The translations under genes and the position numbers were made by a program. Below are positions 32,901-41,283 of a stretch of DNA of 50,247 nt, piece by piece. Numbering within the stretch: the first letter of the stretch is position 1; the number at the start of each line of letters is the position of its first letter. The notes under the pieces are model-generated. The model was not told the DNA's origin. It saw only the letters and a program-made list of their open reading frames with translations, and ran no database searches. Origin of the DNA: Armatimonadota bacterium (GTDB taxonomy: Bacteria; Armatimonadota; Fervidibacteria; Fervidibacterales; Thermosaccharophagaceae); the NCBI GenBank assembly GCA_025062195.1, contig JANXAS010000022.1:1-50247 (forward strand), given 5' to 3'.

Positions 32901-34301
32901 ATGCCGTCGCACTCCGAAAGGGTAATCGTCCAGAAGTTTGGGGGGACATCGGTTTATCCGATGGAGAACCTCTTATCTTCCGCAAGATGCGTCATAAGAG
33001 CAATACATCAAGGTTGGATACCTGTGGTGGTTGTTTCAGCGCCGGGGCGAAAGGGTGACCCATATGCTACTGATACTTTGAAGAAGCTTGCCGAGGACAT
33101 AAACCCTCAAGTCCCGGTTAAACCGAGGGAGCTTGACTTGCTGATGACATGTGGCGAGATCATTTCAATTGTGCTCATGGCGCAGGCAATAAGAGTGCTT
33201 GGCGGGTATGACACAATAGCACTAACTGGTGGACAAGCCGGCATCTATACGGACTATGAGTTTGGCAATGCCGCCATCCTTGAGATTGATACCCGTTACA
33301 TACGCAGGTGCCTCAGGGAAGGCAAGATACCGATTGTAGCTGGATTTCAAGGTGTGACAAAGCGTATCTCAGAAGGAGAATATGTTCACGGTGCTATAAC
33401 AACCCTTGGAAGAGGTGGCTCAGATACGACTGCGACTGCGCTCGGGAAAGCGCTTGGGGCACAGTTGGTTGAGATATACACCGATGTGGATGGCGTCATG
33501 ACTGCCGATCCTAAGATTGTTGGCGGGAGGGCGAAAAGGCACGAAAGCTTAGCATATGAGGAACTCTCCGAACTTGCGCATCTTGGTGCGAGGGTAGTTC
33601 ACCCAAGGGCTGTTGAAATTGCCCATGAGAGTATGACACCGATATTTGTCAGGAGCACTGAAGCCACATCTGTTGGCACAAGGGTGGATAAGCCCCTCAA
33701 GGAACTTGGAGATGGATTTCATCGCATAACCGGAATAACACAATCTGCCCCGGTTGTGCACTTCAAGATAGAGGTTGAGAGGGAAAGCGATTTGCCCGAG
33801 GTTGAAATGCTCGTTTATAGGGCGCTTGGTGATTGCAAGATCAGCGTTCACTTCAATGTGCGCTTCAGAAGAGGCTTTGAATTCGTCATCAATCGTGACG
33901 CGATGGCTCAGGCACTGCAGGTGCTTGATGGATTGCCGATAAAAGTTAGCGGTGGTGGAAGGAAACGCATCTATGTCCTTTCGGCAAACTCAAGTGGTGA
34001 TACGTTCAGCGTAAAGCTGTGTATGTTGAGGGAATCCTTGAAACATGCTGAGGAGCAACCGGAACTAAAAGTGACAAGGATGGAAGTCGGTGCAAACAAG
34101 GTGACAGTTTCAATTGTAGCCCCAAATGTAAGGGAGCATCCGGAGGTGCTCGCAAGGGCTTTAGAGGCATTGCTAAGGGCTAAGATTGAGGTCTTTCAGG
34201 TTTCGGACGCAGATCACTCCCTCTCATTCCTCGTATATGAGGAGGATGCAGTAAAGGCGGTAAGCGTGTTGCATCATGAGTTCTTTGAAAGGGCGCAGTG
34301 A
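32901..34301 (+). CDS. lysC: Aspartate kinase
   Basis: A 466-residue monofunctional aspartokinase that phosphorylates aspartate for lysine, threonine and methionine synthesis. The kinase domain begins with KFGGTS at residues 12-17, followed by SAPGRKGDPYATD, GEIISIVLMAQAI, GFQGVTKRISEGEYVHGAITTLGRGGSDTTA (split here into GFQG and GRGGSDTTA motifs), and YTDVDGVMTADPKIV. From ~285 to the end are two ACT domains for feedback by an end-product amino acid. I select ATG 32901 because GAGGGTGA at 32888-32895 is correctly spaced; the frame is open further upstream over the preceding gene. No other lysine-pathway genes are adjacent. Confidence 0.95.
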   Translation: MPSHSERVIVQKFGGTSVYPMENLLSSARCVIRAIHQGWIPVVVVSAPGRKGDPYATDTLKKLAEDINPQVPVKPRELDLLMTCGEIISIVLMAQAIRVLGGYDTIALTGGQAGIYTDYEFGNAAILEIDTRYIRRCLREGKIPIVAGFQGVTKRISEGEYVHGAITTLGRGGSDTTATALGKALGAQLVEIYTDVDGVMTADPKIVGGRAKRHESLAYEELSELAHLGARVVHPRAVEIAHESMTPIFVRSTEATSVGTRVDKPLKELGDGFHRITGITQSAPVVHFKIEVERESDLPEVEMLVYRALGDCKISVHFNVRFRRGFEFVINRDAMAQALQVLDGLPIKVSGGGRKRIYVLSANSSGDTFSVKLCMLRESLKHAEEQPELKVTRMEVGANKVTVSIVAPNVREHPEVLARALEALLRAKIEVFQVSDADHSLSFLVYEEDAVKAVSVLHHEFFERAQ

Positions 34302-34431
34302 ACGGGTATTTGCACCTGTTTATTTTCACCTATCGTTGGTGTGCATTGTCGTAATACTTTTTCCATCTCTTCTTAGCGAATTTTAGGGAAGCGAACTTGT
34401 GTCTCTCAGCTGCTTAAGCTCTTTATGGATG

Positions 34432-34531
34432 TAGGAGTTGTGCAGTTGAGTGTGAGGGTAGCTGTTAATCTGCCAGAATCACCCTTTTGGGTTTATTGGG
34501 ACAAAAGTCACCCTTAGCTGTGCAACTCCTG
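34432..34531. repeat. 100-bp MITE-like element with imperfect inverted ends
   Basis: TAGGAGTTGTGCAGTTG at 34432-34448 and TAGCTGTGCAACTCCTG at 34515-34531 (complement CAGGAGTTGCACAGCTA) are imperfect inverted repeats. The same end sequence, AGGAGTTACACAG-like, occurs singly at 28482-28498 and 49294-49310. The inside has a small ACCC-TTTT-GGGT hairpin and no coding frame. It lies in the 507-bp gap (34302-34808) between lysC and nuoA, which holds no gene; the nuo promoter must be here or nearby, but I cannot place it. Confidence 0.45.
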
Positions 34532-34808
34532 CAGGTAAAGGCAATCCTTTGTTTTGAAAGTGGCAGGTCAAAGAAAATGTGAAATGGACATCTTACCTAC
34601 GAGGGTTCAATTGGATGATCAACTGGGAGATGCCGATGCTGCCTCTCAAAGTGGGTTGAGGTGTATGCAGCATAGACATCTTGTCAATGAAAGTTTACAG
34701 GCAGGATTGCAGTGCCACTTACTAATAGGCAAATTCCAGTCGGATTGGATACCGCCTTAATTTTGGGGAATGGTTTGGTCATCGTGCTTCTATGGCGTGG
34801 TGGTCATC

Positions 34809-35183
34809 ATGCATTTTGCTGCCGATTATTGGTATGTGGCTCTATTCGCTTTGATGGGGGTCATATTCATTTTTGTGGCGTTATTCCTTGCGTGGCTAAT
34901 TCGCCCGCATAATCCAACGCCAGATAAGCTCATGCCTTATGAATGCAGCGTGCGTCCGGTTGGAGAAGCAAGGGTGCAGTTTCGCATCATCTTTTACTTG
35001 GTGGCGTTGTTATTCCTCGCATTTGATGTTGAGGTGGTCTTTTTATTCCCGTGGGCTGTTGTGCTCCGTGAGCTTGGTAGTATCGGGCTCGGATTGCTTG
35101 CGTGGTTTGACATGATGCTCTTCATCGGCATATTGTTGCTTGCTTGGCTATATGCGTATCGCAAGGGGATGCTTGATTGGTGA
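34809..35183 (+). CDS. nuoA: NADH-quinone oxidoreductase subunit A
   Basis: A 124-residue three-helix membrane subunit of respiratory complex I. The loop KLMPYECSVRPVGEARVQFR carries the conserved ECG-like segment (here ECS) that reaches the quinone cavity, followed by AFDVEVVFLFPWA, the family signature. The start is ATG 34809 (MHFAADYWY) after GGTGGTCATC; the frame is open from 34770. It heads the nuoACDHJKLMN run; nuoB, normally next, is missing, and nuoC follows after 24 bp. Confidence 0.95.
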   Translation: MHFAADYWYVALFALMGVIFIFVALFLAWLIRPHNPTPDKLMPYECSVRPVGEARVQFRIIFYLVALLFLAFDVEVVFLFPWAVVLRELGSIGLGLLAWFDMMLFIGILLLAWLYAYRKGMLDW

Positions 35184-35207
35184 CCTTGAACACGAGGTGG
35201 CTTTCCC

Positions 35208-35717
35208 ATGCCTTTAAGTGAGAGCCAGCTTGAAGAGGAAATTAAAGGCAAGCTTGCCGGGGTGCCGGTTTCTTTCAATGTTGGCAAAAGCGGTTTGGAA
35301 GCGCATGTCGGCAGGGAGCATTTAATTGAGCTTTGCAAATTGTTGCACGATGAGCCATCACTGTGCTTTGATTATCTGCGCTGCATCAGCACGGTTGATT
35401 GGATTGAGGATGGGCAGATAGAGGTGGTCTATCACCTTTATTCAATGGCTCACGGGCACTGCATTATCATCAAAGTGCGCATCCCAAGGGAGGAACCCAA
35501 ACTGCCAACAGTGAGTGGCATCTGGGCAGCAGCTAATTGGTTGGAAAGAGAGGCTTACGACCTTATGGGTGTGGTCTTTGATGGGCATCCTGATTTAAGG
35601 CGCATACTTCTGCCACAGGATTGGGAAGGACACCCTTTGCGTAAGGACTATAGCTATGACCCAGTTGAGTTTGATGAATGGTATGCTGCAAAGGTGAGGC
35701 GTGGTGAGATACCTTGA
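35208..35717 (+). CDS. nuoC: NADH-quinone oxidoreductase subunit C
   Basis: A 169-residue peripheral-arm subunit (30-kDa family) without cofactors that sits between NuoD and NuoB. Conserved segments are FDYLRCISTVDWIEDG, VVYHLYSMAHGHCIIIKVRI, VSGIWAAANWLEREAYDLMGVVFDGHPDLRRILLP (read in parts) and GHPLRKDY. The start follows CGAGGTGG. It overlaps nuoD by 4 bp (TTGA). Confidence 0.96.
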   Translation: MPLSESQLEEEIKGKLAGVPVSFNVGKSGLEAHVGREHLIELCKLLHDEPSLCFDYLRCISTVDWIEDGQIEVVYHLYSMAHGHCIIIKVRIPREEPKLPTVSGIWAAANWLEREAYDLMGVVFDGHPDLRRILLPQDWEGHPLRKDYSYDPVEFDEWYAAKVRRGEIP

Positions 35718-36907
35718 AGCGTAATAGCGATAGCGGCATCGGCTCAAATTACCCTTGGCACAAACAGCGTCCAGTGATTGAGGAACCACGCCCAGGAGAG
35801 GCTCTGAGGGCTGACAGGCTCATCGTCAACATGGGACCGCAGCATCCGAGCACTCACGGTGTATTGCGTATGATACTCACCGTTGATGGTGAATGGGTGG
35901 TTGCTGCTGAACCTGACATAGGCTACCTTCACAGGGGTTTTGAAAAGCTTGCGGAGATGCGCGATTATGATGGGACGATTTTCCTGAGCGACCGATGGGA
36001 CTACCTTGCCTCAATGAGTAACAACATTGCGATGTCGCTCGCCATTGAAAGGTTGCTTGACATTCAAGTTCCCGAGAGGGCTCAATGGATACGAATGCTC
36101 GTTGCCGAGTTGCAGCGAATAGCGTCGCACTTGGTTTTCATCGCGGCATATGGCTTGGACATGGGCGCTATGACACCATTTTTCTACTGCTTCCGTGAGA
36201 GGGAGAGGATAGTTGGATTTTTTGAGGCGCTTTGTGGCGCAAGGTTGACATACCACTATGTTCGTGTTGGCGGTGTGGCAGCTGATCTTCCGGACGGCTT
36301 CCTTGAAGAGCTTGAGAAATTCATCCCGATGCTACAGAGTGGATTTGACGAGATTGACGAATTGCTCATTTACAACCCCATCCTCATTGAGCGCACAAGC
36401 GGCATCGGTATCATACCGCCTCACTTAGCTGTTAGCTATGGTCTTTCAGGTCCGATGATAAGGGCAAGTGGCATACCGTATGATGTGCGCAAGTGCCACC
36501 CTTACCTCTTTTACGATGCGGTTGATTGGGATGTAATCACACACGAGGCATGTGACAGTTGGGCTCGCGTTTGGGTGCGCTCACAGGAGATGCGCCAAAG
36601 CTTGCGCATAGTTAAGCAGGTTGTTGAACGGCTCAAAGAAATGCCGGCGGGCGAAGTGAGGGTAAAACTTGGCAGGTCAATTCGCCCACAGAAGGGCGAT
36701 TGCTATGTTGCGATAGAGTCGCCAAGGGGTGAGCTTGGTATCTACATTGTGAGCGACGGTTCCGGAAAGCCTTACAGGGTGAAGATACGAGGCCCTTCTT
36801 TCGTCAACCTATCAATTGCGCCGAGGGTGCTCCCCGGCGTGAAGATTGCCGACCTTGTGGCTATACTTGGAAGCTTTGACCTCGTCATGGGTGAGGTGGA
36901 TAGGTGA
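35714..36907 (+). CDS. nuoD: NADH-quinone oxidoreductase subunit D
   Basis: A 397-residue 49-kDa-type subunit that forms most of the quinone-binding pocket. NMGPQHPSTHGVLR holds the quinone-headgroup His, followed by DIGYLHRGFEK, CFRERERIVGFFEALCGARL, YDVRKCHPYLFYDAVDWDV and the C-terminal DLVAILGSFDLVMGEVDR. It is like [NiFe] hydrogenase large subunits but lacks the four nickel-binding cysteines, so it is a true complex I subunit. It starts with TTG 35714, overlapping the nuoC stop. nuoH starts 4 bp after its stop; nuoE, F and G, which usually follow, are absent. Confidence 0.97.
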   Translation: MKRNSDSGIGSNYPWHKQRPVIEEPRPGEALRADRLIVNMGPQHPSTHGVLRMILTVDGEWVVAAEPDIGYLHRGFEKLAEMRDYDGTIFLSDRWDYLASMSNNIAMSLAIERLLDIQVPERAQWIRMLVAELQRIASHLVFIAAYGLDMGAMTPFFYCFRERERIVGFFEALCGARLTYHYVRVGGVAADLPDGFLEELEKFIPMLQSGFDEIDELLIYNPILIERTSGIGIIPPHLAVSYGLSGPMIRASGIPYDVRKCHPYLFYDAVDWDVITHEACDSWARVWVRSQEMRQSLRIVKQVVERLKEMPAGEVRVKLGRSIRPQKGDCYVAIESPRGELGIYIVSDGSGKPYRVKIRGPSFVNLSIAPRVLPGVKIADLVAILGSFDLVMGEVDR

Positions 36908-36911
36908 GCCA

Positions 36912-37964
36912 ATGAGCTTAACGCAGCTTTGCGAGAGGCTTCTTAATTGGACAGGGTTGCCAGTTGAAGTTTGGGTTGGTCTTGTGGTCGCCGTCATAAT
37001 CTTCCTTTTCATGACCGTCATTGTGCTTGCCGTTGTTTATCTATTTCGCAAGTTCGCTGGCTTCATTCAATTGCGTCTCGGTCCAAGATATGTCGGACCA
37101 AGAGGGGTGTTACAAACGGTTTGCGATGCGGTTAAGTTGCTCGCAAAGGAGGACATCATACCAGCAGAGGCTGATAAGGGCATCTTCATTGCAGCGCCTT
37201 TGATTGTTTTTTTGCCGGCATACCTTGCATACATAGTCATACCATTTGGGCAACCGCCTCACTTCCAACCGAAGGACCTGAATTTGGGCATCCTGTATGT
37301 GCTCGCCATAACTTCCATCACAGTTGTCGGGATAATAACGGCTGGCTGGGCATCGGGGAGCAAGTGGGCGACAATCGGTGGGATGCGCAGCGGCGCTCAA
37401 CTCATCTCTTACGAAGTCCCGATGTCTTTGGCAGTGCTTGTCCCCGTGCTCATTTCAGGTTCGCTCAGCATGAAGGATATAGCCGAAATGCAAGGGGATC
37501 GCATCTGGTATTGGAACGCCTTCAACATCAGTTACTTTGGGTTAGCGTTCATTGCATTTGTCATTTACATGATATGCGCTCTTGCCGAAACGAACCAAAT
37601 ACCGTTTGACCTGCCTGAAGCCGAGAGCGAATTAGTTGCCGGCTACAATGTTGAATACAGCGGGATGCGTTTTGCCTTTTTCTTTCTCGCCGAGTTTTCC
37701 AACCTGTTTGTTGTATGCGCCATCGCTACCACACTTTTCCTTGGCGGTTGGTATGCGCCGTTACCTTTCCTGCCGGATGATGGGTTTTGGTCTTTGCTTT
37801 GGTTTATGCTTAAAACTCTGACGCTCGTCTTCATCGTCCTTTGGATAAGGTCAACATACCCGAGAGTGAGAATTGATCAGCTGATGGAATTCGCTTGGAA
37901 GAGGCTGTTTCCTATAGCGCTCATTGATTTGGGCATCGTATCGCTCATAGTGGCGCTAAGGTGA
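36912..37964 (+). CDS. nuoH: NADH-quinone oxidoreductase subunit H
   Basis: A 350-residue membrane subunit of about eight helices that joins the quinone cavity to the proton channels. Signatures: RLGPRYVGPRGVLQTVCDAVKLLAKED (in parts GPRYVGPRG and KLLAKED), GMRSGAQLISYEVPM, and AETNQIPFDLPEAESELVAGYNVEYSGMRFAFFFLAEF (in parts PFDLPEAESELVAGYN and EYSGMRFA). ATG 36912 is preceded by GGATAGGTGAG; the frame is open from 36846. After its stop lies a 155-bp gap where nuoI normally sits. Confidence 0.97.
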   Translation: MSLTQLCERLLNWTGLPVEVWVGLVVAVIIFLFMTVIVLAVVYLFRKFAGFIQLRLGPRYVGPRGVLQTVCDAVKLLAKEDIIPAEADKGIFIAAPLIVFLPAYLAYIVIPFGQPPHFQPKDLNLGILYVLAITSITVVGIITAGWASGSKWATIGGMRSGAQLISYEVPMSLAVLVPVLISGSLSMKDIAEMQGDRIWYWNAFNISYFGLAFIAFVIYMICALAETNQIPFDLPEAESELVAGYNVEYSGMRFAFFFLAEFSNLFVVCAIATTLFLGGWYAPLPFLPDDGFWSLLWFMLKTLTLVFIVLWIRSTYPRVRIDQLMEFAWKRLFPIALIDLGIVSLIVALR

Positions 37965-38002
37965 ATGCTCTTTGCTGAGGGTGGAGGCGCTCACAGAGCG
38001 TA

Positions 38003-38119
38003 ATGGACTCTAAGCCCGTTAGCTCGTGTGCAAAATGCTCATGCCGCTGCACCACCGATAAGATTGGCAGTAAGGAGCAAAGATGCAATACCTTTTCGCG
38101 CAACTCAGGGGTGGGTTAG
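38003..38119 (+). CDS. Possible 38-residue cysteine-rich ORF in the nuoI position
   Basis: An ATG-started frame of 38 codons whose TAG stop touches the ATG of nuoJ. It contains CAKCSCRC and a later Cys, five cysteines in all. There is no well-spaced ribosome binding site (GGTGGAGG is about 15 bases away) and no resemblance to the two CxxCxxCxxxCP ferredoxin motifs of NuoI. It may be chance; it is listed because of its place between nuoH and nuoJ. Confidence 0.15.
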   Translation: MDSKPVSSCAKCSCRCTTDKIGSKEQRCNTFSRNSGVG

Positions 38120-38677
38120 ATGAACGGCGGCGCTGTGTGGTGGGTTTTCTTCTACGCTCTCTCTGCATTCACCCTATTTAACGCTTTACTTGTGGTGACC
38201 GGAAAAAACCTTTTCAAGTGCGCTCTTCATTTGATGCTTGTGTTCCTTGGTGTTGCAGGGCTATTTCTGCTACAAGGGGCTTTCTTGCTTGCTGGTGTGC
38301 AGACACTCATTTACACTGGCGGCGTCACCACTCTCATACTCTTTGCTATCATGCTCAGTGAGGAAGTTGTGGGAAGACAAAGGCAGCTTGTTAGCAGAGG
38401 GGTGAGCATTGGAATAAGTGCTGCCATATGCTTCCTCGGCATAGCGCTCACCATCTTCGGCACAGCAGTTGCTCAATTGCCGGAAAATTATGGTGTGCAC
38501 ATTGCCCCAGTGGCACAGTTCGTCGCTGAAGCATCCCATTTGCCGATGGGGAATGTGCGTGCTGTTGGGGTGGCATTGCTCACACAATTTCTCGTGCCAT
38601 TTGAGTTCGCGTCAGTGCTGCTGGTTGTCGCGGTTATCGGTGCAATAGTCATTGCAAGGCTTGCTGGCGGCAAATGA
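38120..38677 (+). CDS. nuoJ: NADH-quinone oxidoreductase subunit J
   Basis: A 185-residue membrane subunit of five helices. The helix with AGVQTLIYTGGVTTLILFAIML contains the conserved Tyr-Gly pair (YTGG) of the pi-bulge helix, and the C-terminus has the FEFASVLLVVAVIGAIVIAR helix. The start is ATG 38120 after GGGGTGGG. It is separated from nuoK by 158 bp without a gene, which is unusual because these two genes normally touch. Confidence 0.95.
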   Translation: MNGGAVWWVFFYALSAFTLFNALLVVTGKNLFKCALHLMLVFLGVAGLFLLQGAFLLAGVQTLIYTGGVTTLILFAIMLSEEVVGRQRQLVSRGVSIGISAAICFLGIALTIFGTAVAQLPENYGVHIAPVAQFVAEASHLPMGNVRAVGVALLTQFLVPFEFASVLLVVAVIGAIVIARLAGGK

Positions 38678-38835
38678 GCATGCTTGAGTCGGACAAAACT
38701 GTTGGCACAGGTGAGCGGTGAGCAAATTGTGAATTGCAGTATGGGCAAGCAAAGTGCGCCTGAGAAAATTTGTCAGACCATCATCCACTTATACTCTTGC
38801 ATTGCAGGCAGGTGTTGATGGTGGGAGCAGGGCTT

Positions 38836-39132
38836 ATGCATTACTTAGTTCTATCGGCGCTGCTCTTCTCAATCGGCATCTATGGTGTGCTGACGAGGCG
38901 CAACGCAATAGCGATCCTGATGGGAATAGAGCTAATGCTTAATGCCGTTAATCTCAACTTCGTAGCTGTATGCGCCAGCTTAACACCCAACCAAATAACG
39001 GGGCAGATATTTGCGGCTTTCGTGATCGTTGTTGCAGCTGCCGAAGCTTGCATAGGGTTTGCGCTCATCATCGCTATTTACAGAAACTTTGCGAAAGTTA
39101 ATGTGGACGACATCAACATTATGCGTTGGTAG
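38836..39132 (+). CDS. nuoK: NADH-quinone oxidoreductase subunit K
   Basis: A 98-residue three-helix antiporter-like subunit. Signatures: GIYGVLTRRNAIAILMGIELMLNAVNLNF with the conserved membrane Glu in GIELMLNAVN, then AAAEACIGFALIIAIYR with the second membrane Glu, and the C-terminal VNVDDINIMRW. I use ATG 38836 (MHYLVLS), which gives the usual family length and follows GGAGCAGGG; ATG 38818 is also possible with GGCAGGTG. nuoL follows after 55 bp. Confidence 0.96.
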   Translation: MHYLVLSALLFSIGIYGVLTRRNAIAILMGIELMLNAVNLNFVAVCASLTPNQITGQIFAAFVIVVAAAEACIGFALIIAIYRNFAKVNVDDINIMRW

Positions 39133-39187
39133 GTTGTGCACTTTTAGCGCGCTGAATCTATAACTCGCCGCTGAGAGGAGTGAGAGG

Positions 39188-41239
39188 ATGGGAATTTCTC
39201 CCATCGTCCCATTGCTAATAATAGTGCTGCCGTTTGTGTCGTTCATCATCTGCGCTGTGTTCGGTCATAAGCTGCGTGAGCGCGCTGCATTAGTCGCTCT
39301 TTCTCTTGTTGGTCTTTCATCGCTGCTTTGCCTTTTAACATTTGGCATCGTGGCACTCTCGGCGCAGCCTCAGAAGGGGACTATAATTCAGGGCATTTGG
39401 ATGTGCATCCAAATCGGCAATGGCAAGTCATCATTCACAATACCGCTTGGCTATATTGTTGATCCACTCACATCGGTTATGCTATTCGTCGTGGGCTTCA
39501 TCGGATGGTGGATAATGCTCTATTCAGTCGGATATATGCGCGGGGACGCACGCTATCATCGCTATTTCGCATACATGTCGCTCTTCATGGCTTCCATGCT
39601 TGGGCTTGTGCTCGCCAACAACTTCGTGATGCTTTACATCTGTTGGGAACTCGTGGGACTTTGCTCCTACCTTCTTATCGGATTTTGGTATGAGCGTGAG
39701 CCGGCAATGCGCGCGTGCAAAAAGGCTTTCATAGTGACGAGGTTGGGTGATACTGGATTTGCGTTGGGTATTTTTCTGATCGCCACCATTACAGGGAGTG
39801 TCCTTTTTTACTCCATCGGCAACCTTAAAGGAGTCTTCACATCAATTCATGACGGCTCTGTGAAGCAAAACGGCTTATTTGCACTCGCTTCGGCTCTGCT
39901 TTTCCTCGGCGCAATCGGTAAGTCAGCTCAATTCCCGCTTCATGTCTGGCTCCCTGACGCAATGGAAGGACCAACTCCAGTTAGCGCTTTAATTCACGCT
40001 GCTACTATGGTTGCAGCCGGTGTTTACATGGTCGCAAGATGCTATGTGCTTTTTGACGAACATATCGTTGGCAAGCTGATGTTGCTTGGCAATTCAATAG
40101 CTATATCTCCGGGCGAGCTCGTGGCGCATATAGGATGCTTTACTGCCTTCATGGCAGCAACGATTGCGCTCACACAAAACGACATAAAACGAATACTCGC
40201 ATACTCAACCATAAGCCAACTCGGATACATGATGATGGGGCTTGGGCTTGGTGCGTATTCGGCGGGCACATTCCACCTTATGACGCATGCCTTCTTTAAG
40301 GCGCTGCTTTTCCTTTGCGCCGGAAGCGTCATCCACGCCATGCATACAAACGAAATTTTTGAGATGGGTGGGCTGAAAAGGGCTATGCCGGTCACATTCG
40401 CCACATATCTTGTTGGCATGGGTGCACTCGCTGGCATACCGCCCCTTTCCGGTTTCTGGAGCAAGGACGAGATATTGGCGCATGCCTTCATGCACAACAA
40501 GTTTCTCTGGGCTATGGGTGAGGTGACAGCATTCCTGACAGCGCTTTACATGACAAGGCAGCTTTGCGTTGTCTTCTTAGGTGAGCAAAGGCGGCGCGAT
40601 ATTCATCCGCACGAAAGCCCACCGGTCATGCTGCTCCCGCTCTTTGTCCTTTCATTTGGCGCTGCGCTTAGTGGGCTTGTTGGGACGCCATGGATGAACT
40701 TGTATGGCAAGTTCGTAACCTATGGTGAGGCGCATGTTGAGGGACATCCTTCGTCCGGATTTGTAATGCTCATATCGCTTTGCGCCTCTATAACTGGCGT
40801 TCTCTTCGGTTACCGCCTCTATGGTGCAAGGCGCATTTCAAACCATTTTGAAGATCCGTTGCGTCTCATCCTCGGCGCGACTTATTCATTTCTTGAAGCC
40901 AAGTGGCATCTGGACTGGTATGAGGGCACAAGGATAAGGCACGCCTTCTTTGCCATCGTTAATGGATGCAGGGGCTTTGACTTAGGTTTTGTTGATGGCT
41001 TTATAAATCTCGTCGGATGGGTTGTGGCTTATGTCTTCGCATATTTGCACCGCTTGTTTGACCTCTATGTTGTTGATGGCTTAGTCAACGGCGTGGCGCT
41101 GCTTACTGGCTTTGTTGGAAATGTTCTCAGGCTAATACAAACCGGCTTAGTGCGCCACTACATACTCTTTGTGCTGCTTGGGTTTGCAGTCCTGATCGCT
41201 TTCAGCATGTGGAGAGTTATCTTGCTCGCTCACCCGTAA
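39188..41239 (+). CDS. nuoL: NADH-quinone oxidoreductase subunit L
   Basis: A 683-residue proton-pumping antiporter-like subunit of about sixteen helices. Signatures: SVGYMRGDARYHRYFAYMSLF, ICWELVGLCSYLLIGFW, GKSAQFPLHVWLPDAMEGPTPVSALIHAATMVAAGVY (in parts), AYSTISQLGYMMMGLGLG and HAFFKALLFLCAGSVIH. The C-terminal part (about 560-683) supplies the long lateral helix and anchor. It is somewhat longer than the roughly 610 residues of the enterobacterial protein. The start ATG follows GAGGAGTGAGAGG. Confidence 0.97.
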   Translation: MGISPIVPLLIIVLPFVSFIICAVFGHKLRERAALVALSLVGLSSLLCLLTFGIVALSAQPQKGTIIQGIWMCIQIGNGKSSFTIPLGYIVDPLTSVMLFVVGFIGWWIMLYSVGYMRGDARYHRYFAYMSLFMASMLGLVLANNFVMLYICWELVGLCSYLLIGFWYEREPAMRACKKAFIVTRLGDTGFALGIFLIATITGSVLFYSIGNLKGVFTSIHDGSVKQNGLFALASALLFLGAIGKSAQFPLHVWLPDAMEGPTPVSALIHAATMVAAGVYMVARCYVLFDEHIVGKLMLLGNSIAISPGELVAHIGCFTAFMAATIALTQNDIKRILAYSTISQLGYMMMGLGLGAYSAGTFHLMTHAFFKALLFLCAGSVIHAMHTNEIFEMGGLKRAMPVTFATYLVGMGALAGIPPLSGFWSKDEILAHAFMHNKFLWAMGEVTAFLTALYMTRQLCVVFLGEQRRRDIHPHESPPVMLLPLFVLSFGAALSGLVGTPWMNLYGKFVTYGEAHVEGHPSSGFVMLISLCASITGVLFGYRLYGARRISNHFEDPLRLILGATYSFLEAKWHLDWYEGTRIRHAFFAIVNGCRGFDLGFVDGFINLVGWVVAYVFAYLHRLFDLYVVDGLVNGVALLTGFVGNVLRLIQTGLVRHYILFVLLGFAVLIAFSMWRVILLAHP

Positions 41240-41283
41240 GTATGCTGTAACGGTTAGCAAAAACGGAAAGGGTGACCTTAGCT

